This document shows positions 56,931 to 64,000 of a DNA stretch of 64,000 bases, in pieces. Each line of letters begins with the position of its first letter. Position 1 is the first letter of the stretch. The notes under the pieces were generated by a model that saw only the letters and a program-made list of their open reading frames with translations, had not been told where the DNA came from and did no database searches. The position numbers were made by a program, and so were the translations under genes. The stretch covers positions 186,001-250,000 of the forward strand of contig CAWBGG010000009.1 in assembly GCA_963788205.1 (NCBI GenBank), read 5' to 3'. Origin of the DNA: CAVVMA01 sp963788205. GTDB taxonomy: Bacteria; Desulfobacterota; Binatia; Binatales; Binataceae.

Positions 56931-57572
56931 CTACTTCTTGCGCGGAACGAAGTGCTGGACGCCCTGGCCGGCGCGATCGATCTCGCGGATCAAAGCGTCG
57001 AGGTCGGCGGGGTCGGAGACGAAATCGATCTCGGAGGTGTCGGCCACGAGCAGCGGCGTCTCATCGTAGTAGAAGAAAAAATCCCGATAGGCGGCGGAGA
57101 CCCGCTCCAGATACTCGTAGCTGATGTTGCGCTCGAAGTCGCGATTGCGCTTGCGCAATCGCGCCGCCAACACCGCAGTGCCGGCCCTGATGTGAACCAC
57201 GAGGTCCGGCTTGCGCATCGTGGCGCCGAGCAGGCGATAGACCTGCTCGTACAGCGCGAGCTCATCGGGCGCGAGGTTCAGGCTCGCGAAGATCCGATCC
57301 TTGGCGAACAGATAGTCGGCGACGGTCGCTTCGCTGAAGAGCTCCTGCTGCGCGAGCTCGCGCTGCTGATGATAGCGGGTCAACAGAAAGTAGAGCTGGA
57401 GCGGGAAGGCGTACTTGTCGGGGTCCTCATAGAAGCGGGCGAGAAAGGGATTGCCGCTGGTATCTTCGAGCACGAGCCTCGCGTTGAGGCGTGCCGCCAG
57501 GGCCTGCGCGAGAGAGGTCTTGCCGACTCCGATCGGCCCCTCGACGGCGATATAGCCTCCCCGCTGCCGCAT
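56931..57572 (-). CDS. Deoxynucleoside kinase
   Basis: 213 residues. P-loop GPIGVGKTS at 12-20, the lid and DR-containing helix FAKDRIFASLNL, and late RKRNRDFERNISYEYLERV with substrate-contact residues. It matches the dCK/dGK/dNK family, phosphorylating deoxynucleosides; specificity cannot be read from the sequence. Frequently found in deltaproteobacteria near pantothenate or folate genes, but not here. Confidence 0.9.
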   Translation of the reverse strand: MRQRGGYIAVEGPIGVGKTSLAQALAARLNARLVLEDTSGNPFLARFYEDPDKYAFPLQLYFLLTRYHQQRELAQQELFSEATVADYLFAKDRIFASLNLAPDELALYEQVYRLLGATMRKPDLVVHIRAGTAVLAARLRKRNRDFERNISYEYLERVSAAYRDFFFYYDETPLLVADTSEIDFVSDPADLDALIREIDRAGQGVQHFVPRKK

Positions 57573-57594
57573 CGGGCTAAGCGGTCGGCCCGCT

Positions 57595-57629
57595 AGCAGG
57601 CTGTTGAAAAAAGATTTTCACAGCCTGCT
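57595..57629. repeat. AGCAGGCTG hairpin
   Basis: AGCAGGCTG-TTGAAA and TTTCACAGCCTGCT form an imperfect stem (57595-57609 with 57616-57629) after the deoxynucleoside kinase gene on the opposite strand side. Confidence 0.6.
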
Positions 57630-57665
57630 CCCTCACTTCCTTCGGCTTCACTCAGGACATGCTTA

Positions 57666-57684
57666 TCTCTCCCGGAGGGAGAGA
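57666..57684. repeat. TCTCTCCC hairpin
   Basis: TCTCTCCC-GGA-GGGAGAGA; CCCTCTCCC family member in the 199-base gap. Confidence 0.7.
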
Positions 57685-57714
57685 AGATTAAGGAAGGAAG
57701 CCAGTTTTCATGCA

Positions 57715-57769
57715 GGGTGTTGAGAGCGTACATTTCTCCAGCTCACTCAGTCTTACTTTCTCAACACCC
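57715..57769. repeat. GGGTGTTGAGA/TCTCAACACCC inverted repeat
   Basis: Perfect 11-base arms (57715-57725 and 57759-57769). Together with GCTAGCAGGCTGTTGAAA at 57592 and the reverse-complement-like TCTCAACACCCCGCTAGG at 57759-57776, the interval 57592-57776 has MITE-like ends. Confidence 0.6.
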
Positions 57770-57771
57770 CG

Positions 57772-58674
57772 CTAGGAGTGCTTGGCCTTCTTGCGGAGCT
57801 TGGCCACTTCCGCATCGGGCGCGCCGCCACGCTCCATCAGGTCCGCGGCGGTATCGTAATCCGGCGGCTTGCGCGACAGGTAAACCTCGGCGAGCTCGAG
57901 GTTGGCGGTCTTGTTGTCGGGATCGATAGTCAGCACGTCGTTGAGCAGCTTGAAGGTGGCGTCGGGATTGCCGGCGGATCTGGCGGCCTCGTTGGCTGCA
58001 TGAAGAACCTTGTCGGTAGCCGGATCGAGCGAGGTCTTGCCGCTCGCCTGGGCCATCAGCATGTAGGCGCGAATCGCCGAGTCGTAGGCCTGGAGCGCGT
58101 CGTCATATTTTTTCTGTGCGGTGAGGTCGTCGCCATCCTGGACGATCATCGGTGCGGCGTGGAACAATCCCATGAGCGCCCGATCGCGGACATCCTTCGA
58201 GCGGGTCTCCTTGATCGCATCTTTGAGCGCGTTCAGTCCGTCCTCGAATTTGCCGGCTTTGATTTCGCCGGTCGCCTCATCGATAGACTCTTCGGTCTGC
58301 TTGAGTTGGCGATAGTAGCGCGCCTTGGACAGCAGCTTGGTGTCGTTAGGATCGAGGCGCGAAGCGGTGTCGTATTCCTGGCCGGCGCCGTCCTCGTCGC
58401 TCAGGACCTCATCGACCTGGGCCAGCAACTTGTGCGCGTCGAGCAGGTCGGGATCGGCCTTGATTGCCGCCTGGAGTTCCGCCTGCGCGCCCTTGAAATC
58501 ATTGAGAGCCGAGGTGGCGTCGCCACTCTGCTTCGCCGTGAGACCGTTCTTGGCCAGATCGTTGGCGGCGATCAGGTGCTTCTTGGCTTCCGACATGCAG
58601 CCGCTGAGGACAAAAGCTGCGGCCGTCAATGTAAGCGCGAGCAGAATCGGCCCGCGCGGCTTCCTGCTGCGCAT
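57772..58674 (-). CDS. TPR-repeat lipoprotein
   Basis: 300 residues. Signal peptide with lipobox LSGC (about 23-26), so a lipid-anchored envelope protein. TPR-like helical pairs follow, e.g. ATSALNDFKGAQAELQAAIKADPDLLDAHKLLAQ and KLLNDVLTIDPDNKTANLELAEVYL (parts). Protein-protein docking is inferred. It stands alone, upstream of repeats. Confidence 0.75.
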   Translation of the reverse strand: MRSRKPRGPILLALTLTAAAFVLSGCMSEAKKHLIAANDLAKNGLTAKQSGDATSALNDFKGAQAELQAAIKADPDLLDAHKLLAQVDEVLSDEDGAGQEYDTASRLDPNDTKLLSKARYYRQLKQTEESIDEATGEIKAGKFEDGLNALKDAIKETRSKDVRDRALMGLFHAAPMIVQDGDDLTAQKKYDDALQAYDSAIRAYMLMAQASGKTSLDPATDKVLHAANEAARSAGNPDATFKLLNDVLTIDPDNKTANLELAEVYLSRKPPDYDTAADLMERGGAPDAEVAKLRKKAKHS

Positions 58675-58790
58675 CGAATGGTTTCCCCTGGTTGCCGTGC
58701 GACGCGGCGAATTGGGTGTGAGTGTCGAGGATAAGCGCTGGAGTTGTCAAGGCAGGGCGACCCGCGAATGCGGCCGCAATGTCGCCAACC

Positions 58791-60887
58791 CTACGTCTTG
58801 CCCGCTGGAGCGCCGGCGGCTTGCGATACGGGTGCTGGAGGCGTCGCCGGCGTTGCCGCCGCCGGCCACGCCTCCGCCACGGTCCCGGCGCCGTCTTGCG
58901 GGGCCGGCTCGGCGCGCAGGATCGCCGGTGCGGCGTTGGGTGCGAGCCGAATGCTCGGTTCGCGCATCAGCAATTCGAGCACCTTGCGCGAGATCTCGTC
59001 TGTCACCTGGGCCTGCATCCGGACGTCCACCGGATAGCGCACGCTCAGGCGGACCGCGTCGCTGCCAATCTTGAGGCGGCTTTGCGGGCGCGGCGGTTCC
59101 AGGCGGAAGTGAAAGCGCTGCTCAATCTCGCGCGAGCCGCTGCGGGCCGCGTCGCGATAGCGGGAGAACACCTCCTCGACCGCTTGCAGCAGCAGCTTTT
59201 CGGCGAGGTGATAGTCGCAGTCCGGCGCGATCGTGAGCTCGAGCTCGGCCCAACCCAGGCTGGTGCCATAGGCGCGATTGGCGAACTTCTCGCGGAAGAC
59301 TATCGAGTTGGGCATCACCAGCAGGCGCCCGGTGGGTTCGCGCTGGCCCTCGCCGCCGAGCTCCATCATGGTGAGCTTGGTCAGGCCGATATCGATCACC
59401 TCGCCGCGCACGCCTTGCAACTCGATCCAATCGCCGACCTTGATCCCGAACCGCCCGCCGAACCGGAAATATCCCGCGATCGATAAGAGCACGTCCTGTA
59501 AGGCGACCGCGATGCCGGCGGTGCCGAGTCCGATTACGGTGGCGAGCGAACCCACCTCGCTGACGAACTCGAACGCCATCACGATTGCGATCAGCGCGCC
59601 GATCACGAAGTTGCGCAGTTGAAGCATCTGGTGTCGCCGCCGCACATCTTCGACGTAGCGAAACGCGATGCGCCGCCAGGCCACTCCGATCGCGAGCAGC
59701 AAGCCGAGCACGAAGGCGAGTCCGGCCAGGCTGATCGCGAGACCATAGAGCTGGGCGGAGGCACGCTGCCTCACGTCGTTCTGCCATTCGCGAAGATTGG
59801 TCTGGTAGCGGACCAGCAGCAGCGAGAGCTCGCGCAGCGGGATCAGCGCTTGGCCGGCCAATTTGGTGCGCGACACCAGGTCCTCGAATTGCTTTCCGCG
59901 TGCTTCTATCGTTGAGGTGTTCGCGCCCGCTTCGTTCACGGCCTGGCCGGCCAACGAGTTCGCCTGGTTCCCGATGCTGACCAGGAGCGCGCGGAGTCTG
60001 CCGACCGACTGCCCGACCGCGGCGTCGAGCTGCGCGGTGCTCTGGACGCGCTGTCCGATCAGATCAACCTTGCCGCTCAGCGCGAACCACTCCCGGGCGC
60101 GGGGAATCAGGCCGGAGACTTCCGCCGCTGCGGGAGGCGCCACGGAGGACGACGCCGCAGCGGACGCCGGCGCGCTTTCGCCTGATTGCGGAAGGGTCTT
60201 TTCCAGCTCGTCGATTTGACTGGCCAACCCGCCCGACGGTTGCCCGGTCTGCAGCACACCCGCGCCGGCTTCGAACTTGACCATCGTGTCGAGAAATCCG
60301 GCGCGCGCCTGCGCAAGCTCGAGCTGGCCTTGCAGCAACTTAAGCTGGCTGGTGAGTAGGTCGCGCTGGGTCTTGCGCGCGGCCGCGATTTGTTTGCGAA
60401 GCTTGTCTATCTGGTCCTGCAGGCTGGAGACCTGCGCCTTGATCTTCGCGCGCCGGTCCTGCACCACCTCGGGATGCGCAAAGAGGTCGCCTGAAGCCGC
60501 CAGCTGCGCAGGCTTGTTCGCAGTAATTCCGAGACTGGCGAGCAGATCAGCTTCAGCACGCGCATACTGAAAGGCGAGCTTCAGGATATCGGACGCCTGA
60601 GCCCGGTTCTGCGAGACGAACAGGACTTCCGAAGGCTCTTCGACCAGACCCTGCTCGATGTCGGATCCCCGCGACCAGCCGATCACCCCGTCAAGCAGTG
60701 AGATGATGGAGTCTGCCTCCGGCACAGAAAGCGCCGGCGACGCGGAAGGATGAGGGCTCGGTGCGGGAGAATTCTCCGCACCGCCGCGCCCGACTGTAAC
60801 GAGAAGGATCGCGATTGGAAATAACGCGACCGCGAGCCCCGCGATTGCGCGCTGGCCTGATCGCTTTGAACCGGCGCCGATCGGCAT
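58791..60887 (-). CDS. MscS-family mechanosensitive channel with long N-terminal domain
   Basis: 698 residues. Signal-like start, a long periplasmic region with coiled-coil (about 130-200: SSLQDQIDKLRKQIAAARK, QLKLLQGQLELAQAR), then TM helices (about 390-410, 430-450) and the pore helix GLGTAGIAVALQDVLLSIAGYF followed by RFGGRFGIKVGDWIEL and the beta domain. It would open under osmotic downshock. The C-terminal Pro/Ala-rich tail (from about 655) is low complexity. KefA/MscK-like architecture, shorter than usual. Confidence 0.9.
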   Translation of the reverse strand: MPIGAGSKRSGQRAIAGLAVALFPIAILLVTVGRGGAENSPAPSPHPSASPALSVPEADSIISLLDGVIGWSRGSDIEQGLVEEPSEVLFVSQNRAQASDILKLAFQYARAEADLLASLGITANKPAQLAASGDLFAHPEVVQDRRAKIKAQVSSLQDQIDKLRKQIAAARKTQRDLLTSQLKLLQGQLELAQARAGFLDTMVKFEAGAGVLQTGQPSGGLASQIDELEKTLPQSGESAPASAAASSSVAPPAAAEVSGLIPRAREWFALSGKVDLIGQRVQSTAQLDAAVGQSVGRLRALLVSIGNQANSLAGQAVNEAGANTSTIEARGKQFEDLVSRTKLAGQALIPLRELSLLLVRYQTNLREWQNDVRQRASAQLYGLAISLAGLAFVLGLLLAIGVAWRRIAFRYVEDVRRRHQMLQLRNFVIGALIAIVMAFEFVSEVGSLATVIGLGTAGIAVALQDVLLSIAGYFRFGGRFGIKVGDWIELQGVRGEVIDIGLTKLTMMELGGEGQREPTGRLLVMPNSIVFREKFANRAYGTSLGWAELELTIAPDCDYHLAEKLLLQAVEEVFSRYRDAARSGSREIEQRFHFRLEPPRPQSRLKIGSDAVRLSVRYPVDVRMQAQVTDEISRKVLELLMREPSIRLAPNAAPAILRAEPAPQDGAGTVAEAWPAAATPATPPAPVSQAAGAPAGKT

Positions 60888-60998
60888 GGACAGATCATAC
60901 CTGTCGAATCGGACCGGCCAATAGGCCGCGCCCTGCCCTGGGCGAAGGGCTCAGGCCCGCGTCGCGGTCGCGCGAGCGAAGGATCAAAAGAGGGTCGC

Positions 60999-61104
60999 TA
61001 GTGCCGTTTCAACTCGTTGTTCCGAATTATAGCGAGCCATGCGCTTTTCCCGCTCGCTCAGCCGAACCGCCCCCGCTTAGGCGCGAATAGTTGGAACGGC
61101 ACTA
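60999..61104. mobile_element. MITE-like element, copy 2
   Basis: 106 bases, inverted relative to copy 1 at 45094-45195. Ends TAGTGCCGTTTCAAC and GTTGGAACGGCACTA (one mismatch between them). Its right end supplies the TAG stop codon of ispH (61102-61104). Confidence 0.8.
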
Positions 61105-62043
61105 GTCGGCGGGCATCGGGAGCGGGAAGTGGACGCGTTCCTTTTTTACGGTCAGCAACTCGACGGTTGCGCCGCGACGCGCGAACGCGCCGATGATCTC
61201 TTCGACCAGCCATTCCGGCGAAGAGGCGCTGGCGGTCAGGCCCAGCGCGCGCACCCCGTTGAGCATCGCCGGTTGCACGTCGCCGATGGAATCGACCAGA
61301 TAGGCGTGCCCGCCGGCCATCACGGCGACCTCGACCATCCGGTTGGCATTGGAGCTCTGCCTGGAGCCGACCACCAAGATCGCGTCCGTGACCTTGACCA
61401 ATTCCTTGACGGCGTTCTGGCGGTTCTGCGTAGCGTAACAGATATCGTCAGTCTTGGGCGTGGAAATTCCGGCGAAGCGCCGCTTGAGAGTCTCCATTAT
61501 TTCGCGGGTATCGTCGACGCTGAGCGTGGTCTGCGTTACCGCGGCCACACGCGTCGGGTCGGGCACCGCGATCCGCTCGGCTTCTTCGACCGTGGCGACC
61601 AGTAACACCTGGCCGGGTGATACGCCGAGCGTGCCTTTGACTTCCTCGTGGCCGGCGTGGCCGATCAGAATAACGGTGCGGCCCTCGTTGGCGTAGCGCT
61701 CGACCTCGTCATGGACCTTGGTGACGAGCGGGCAGGTCGCATCGATCACGCGCAGATTGCGCTCGTGCGCGCGGTCCCATTCGCTGGGGGCGACGCCGTG
61801 GGCGCTGAAAATCACGCGCTGGCCGGCCGGGACTTCGTCGAGGCTCTCGACGAAAACCGCGCCCTCGGCCTCGAGCGCCTCGAGCACGAAGCGGTTGTGA
61901 ACGATCTGATGGCGCACGAAGAGCGGGCGGCCGAAAGAGCGCAGCGCGCTGCGCACCGCCTCGACCGCACGATCCACGCCGGCGCAAAAGCCCCGCGGCT
62001 CCGCGAGGATTACCTTCTCGACCGCTGATTGCTCAAGGGACAT
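61102..62043 (-). CDS. ispH: 4-hydroxy-3-methylbut-2-enyl diphosphate reductase IspH
   Basis: 313 residues. The three cluster-ligand cysteines are in PRGFCAGVDRA (Cys20), DATCPLVTKVH and DDICYATQNRQ. The catalytic AHGV and H-x-EV segments are present. It makes IPP and DMAPP in the last step of the MEP pathway. The final residues PMPAD and TAG stop are formed at the end of the MITE, so the C-terminus was modified by insertion. Confidence 0.95.
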   Translation of the reverse strand: MSLEQSAVEKVILAEPRGFCAGVDRAVEAVRSALRSFGRPLFVRHQIVHNRFVLEALEAEGAVFVESLDEVPAGQRVIFSAHGVAPSEWDRAHERNLRVIDATCPLVTKVHDEVERYANEGRTVILIGHAGHEEVKGTLGVSPGQVLLVATVEEAERIAVPDPTRVAAVTQTTLSVDDTREIMETLKRRFAGISTPKTDDICYATQNRQNAVKELVKVTDAILVVGSRQSSNANRMVEVAVMAGGHAYLVDSIGDVQPAMLNGVRALGLTASASSPEWLVEEIIGAFARRGATVELLTVKKERVHFPLPMPAD

Positions 62044-62126
62044 ACGAGGGTTGATTAACCGGTAGCAGCCCCCCGGTCAATACGATGGCATCGAACAGCA
62101 AGGTGATAGCGCGTGGCTGGCATCGT

Positions 62127-62828
62127 TCAAGCTCGTGGTGGATGTGAGGTCTGCGATCCGATCCACACCTCCCCGCCCTCGAAGTGCTCCTTCTTCCAGA
62201 TCGGCACGACTTCCTTGAGCCGATCGATTGCGAAGCGGCAGGCGTCGAAGGCCTCTCCGCGATGGGGCGCCGAGACTGCGATCGCCACCGAGCTCTCGCC
62301 GATCTCGACCATGCCGATGCGATGGCGAATCGCGATGCGTGTGATCCTGAAGCGGCGCCCGGCCTCCTCGGCGATCTTGCGCATCTCTTGCAAGGCCATC
62401 GGCTCGTAAGCCTCATATTCCAGCCGAGTCACGATTCGCCCCGAATTCTCGCGGCGCGTCGTGCCGATGAAAGTAACCGTGCCGCCCGCGCCGGGATCAG
62501 CCACCGCAGCTTGCAGCGCGGCGACATCGATCGGTTCGCGTCCGATTGTGATCGGTCCAACATGTTGTCCAGTTGGATCCGACCCGCCGCTAACCGGCGG
62601 GATAAAGGCGACTTCATCGTTGTGGCGCGGTTGAAAATCCGCCGCGACGTATTCCTGATTGACCGCGAATGCGATCGTGCCGCGATCACCGCCCAGCGCC
62701 GGGAACTCCTCGGCCAGGCTTCGCCATACTTCGCCGACCGTCACGCCGTCGGGAAATTCGCGCTCGAACTCGGCGGCCCTGGCTCGCTCGCGAAGCGCGG
62801 CGAAGAGTCTCAACCGCAGCCGCTTCAT
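62127..62828 (-). CDS. moaD-moaE: MoaD-MoaE fusion (molybdopterin synthase)
   Basis: 233 residues from the internal ATG (MKRLRLRLFAALRERARAAE) that overlaps moaB by four bases. The MoaD-like half (about 1-81) ends in the FIPPVSGG di-glycine that carries the thiocarboxylate; the MoaE half (about 95-233) has ITIGREPIDV, GTTR, YEAYEPMA, and late PIWKKEHFEGGEVWI with the conserved Lys residues. Fusion keeps the di-Gly internal, so cleavage as in mycobacterial MoaX would be needed. It converts cPMP to molybdopterin. Confidence 0.9.
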   Translation of the reverse strand: MKRLRLRLFAALRERARAAEFEREFPDGVTVGEVWRSLAEEFPALGGDRGTIAFAVNQEYVAADFQPRHNDEVAFIPPVSGGSDPTGQHVGPITIGREPIDVAALQAAVADPGAGGTVTFIGTTRRENSGRIVTRLEYEAYEPMALQEMRKIAEEAGRRFRITRIAIRHRIGMVEIGESSVAIAVSAPHRGEAFDACRFAIDRLKEVVPIWKKEHFEGGEVWIGSQTSHPPRA

Positions 62829-63322
62829 AGGCCGAGCTGAGCCGCGATATGATGCAGTTCCGGCAGCAGCAATTTTTCCAGCGCGAGCCTGCACGCCGTC
62901 GGCGAGCCTGGAATCGCAATCAGGATTTTGCCGCCGCTAACTCCCGCCAGCGCCCGGCTCATCATCGCCTTCGACCCGACTTCCTGATAAGACAGCATCC
63001 GGAACAGCTCTCCGAATCCCTCCAGCTCCTTGTCGAGCAGGGCGCGCACCACCTCGACGGTCGTGTCGCGCGGCGCGATTCCCGTGCCGCCGTTGATGAT
63101 GACCCCGTCGAGCTTGGCCAGGTTGACCGTGATAGCATCGCGGATTCGCGCCTGATCATCCGGGACGATCTCGTGATGCGCCACGCGATGGCCGGCCGCT
63201 TCGAGCAGCTCGCGCACCAGACGGCCGCTCTCGTCGGTTTCGAGCGTGCGCGTGTCGCTGGCGGTGATCACGCCGAGGTTGAGACTCTTGCACGCGTCGT
63301 CATGATGCTGATGACCCGCCAT
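62825..63322 (-). CDS. moaB: Molybdenum cofactor biosynthesis protein MoaB/MogA
   Basis: 165 residues. The MPT-binding motif INGGTGIAPRDTT and the later GSPTACRLALEKLLLPEL segment are diagnostic. It adenylates molybdopterin prior to molybdate insertion. The ATGA overlap with moaD-moaE shows coupling. An N-terminal His-rich stretch (GHQHHDD) is unusual. Confidence 0.92.
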   Translation of the reverse strand: MAGHQHHDDACKSLNLGVITASDTRTLETDESGRLVRELLEAAGHRVAHHEIVPDDQARIRDAITVNLAKLDGVIINGGTGIAPRDTTVEVVRALLDKELEGFGELFRMLSYQEVGSKAMMSRALAGVSGGKILIAIPGSPTACRLALEKLLLPELHHIAAQLGL

Positions 63323-63375
63323 GATGGGGAATTATAACATGCGCGATGCGGTTATTAAGGAAGCGCGATCTCACA

Positions 63376-64000
63376 ATGAGTGCTGAAACCTCATCGCATG
63401 GAAGCCCGCGCTCCGGGGCCGCGCGTGACCGCGCGCGGCTGACGTTATGGGCCGGTCTGGCGATCGCGATAGTCGTGATCGCGCGCTATCTGGGTGCCGT
63501 CGCGCTGCTGCGCGCGATGCTGGAACGGACCCAAGGCCTCGGACCGCTTGGCCCGGTCGTTTTCATCGCGATCTATGTCGTCGCCTGCGTGCTCTTCATC
63601 CCCGGTTCGATTCTCACCATCGGTGCGGGCGTGGTGTTCGGAGTCGTGCGCGGCTCGATCTACGTTTCTATCGCGGCCACGCTGGGCGCGACCTGCGCCT
63701 TTTTCATCGGACGCTATCTCGCGCGCGATTGGGTCGCGGTAAAAATCGAGGCGAACCCCAGATTCAAAGCGATCGATGAGGCGGTCGCGCGCGAGGGATG
63801 GAAGATCGTCGGATTGACGCGGCTCTCACCCGTGTTCCCATTCAACCTGCTCAACTACGCTTTCGGACTGACGCGCGTTTCGGCCCGCGATTACATCTTC
63901 GCGTCGTGGGCCGGCATGTTGCCGGGGACCGTGATGTACGTCTATATCGGCTCGCTCGCCGGCGACCTCACCAAGGCTTCCGGGCATGGCGCGAACAACT
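63376..64000 (+). CDS. VTT/DedA-like (TVP38/TMEM64) membrane protein, 3' end cut by window
   Basis: Starts at ATG 63376 and is open to the right edge (208 residues visible). TM helices are at about 21-42 and 58-75 and later; the VTT core is visible as LFIPGSILTIGAGVVFG, TRLSPVFPFNLLNYAFGLT and ARDYIFASWAGMLPGT. These transporters are linked to lipid scrambling or metal handling. The adjacent moa genes are on the opposite strand, so there is no operon link. Confidence 0.85.
   Translation, partial: MSAETSSHGSPRSGAARDRARLTLWAGLAIAIVVIARYLGAVALLRAMLERTQGLGPLGPVVFIAIYVVACVLFIPGSILTIGAGVVFGVVRGSIYVSIAATLGATCAFFIGRYLARDWVAVKIEANPRFKAIDEAVAREGWKIVGLTRLSPVFPFNLLNYAFGLTRVSARDYIFASWAGMLPGTVMYVYIGSLAGDLTKASGHGANN

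Overview
The window is high-GC DNA, densely packed with genes on both strands. It looks like a Gram-negative bacterium of deltaproteobacterial grade (Desulfobacterota, or a related soil lineage such as Binatota); this placement is inference. The support is an LpxA-like acyltransferase, a System I cytochrome c maturation operon with a Cys-type CcmE, and the run tilS-ftsH-cdaA-cdaR-glmM-pdxJ-nnr-tsaE-lysC-cimA, which resembles Geobacter-type gene order. I see no rRNA, tRNA, CRISPR array or intact insertion sequence.

Layout. 1-9.6 kb: the tail of a repeat-rich surface protein, truB, an HD-domain oxygenase-like gene, small secreted proteins beside decayed transposase ends, a two-gene retropepsin module, then rpsO-pnp and an M16 protease. 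9.6-20 kb is accessory: two paralogous secreted proteins, a HigBA-type toxin-antitoxin pair, a molybdopterin oxidoreductase with an HxlR regulator and MoaA, a MaoC hydratase and a membrane-anchored NB-ARC/TPR protein. 20-31 kb: enoyl-CoA hydratase, yacG, an lpxA-like gene, the ccm cluster (ccmE, then ccmF-H-zinc ribbon-A-B-C-D) and a CbpA/CbpM-like chaperone pair. 31-47 kb is the housekeeping run, interrupted by a MazEF-type pair between glmM and pdxJ. 47-50 kb: a terpenoid-cyclase-fold protein, a dihaem cytochrome and a broken propeller gene. 50-56.8 kb is the most unusual stretch: a GAF-nucleotidyl cyclase-TIR protein divergent from a SLOG plus four-TM (SLATT-like) protein, followed by decayed duplications and a PD-(D/E)xK-like/DUF4268 protein. 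57-64 kb: deoxynucleoside kinase, TPR lipoprotein, MscS channel, ispH, a MoaD-MoaE fusion, moaB and a VTT membrane protein.

How the genes work together. Cofactor genes at both ends (moaA; moaDE and moaB) could supply the molybdopterin oxidoreductase at 13.3-15.6 kb. The ccm operon would mature c-type cytochromes such as the dihaem peroxidase-like protein. cdaA-cdaR-glmM links c-di-AMP to cell-wall precursor supply. The candidate new system is the cyclase-TIR/SLOG-SLATT pair: a sensor domain, a nucleotide-producing domain, an NADase-type effector and a predicted membrane effector side by side.

Caveats. Four genes show an apparent one-base frameshift (NB-ARC/TPR, cimA, the cytochrome peroxidase-like gene, cyclase-TIR). 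Two lie at or beside C-rich runs, so assembly or read error must be excluded before calling them pseudogenes. Several families of short palindromic or inverted repeats, including two copies of a roughly 100-bp MITE-like element, occupy the intergenic spaces.
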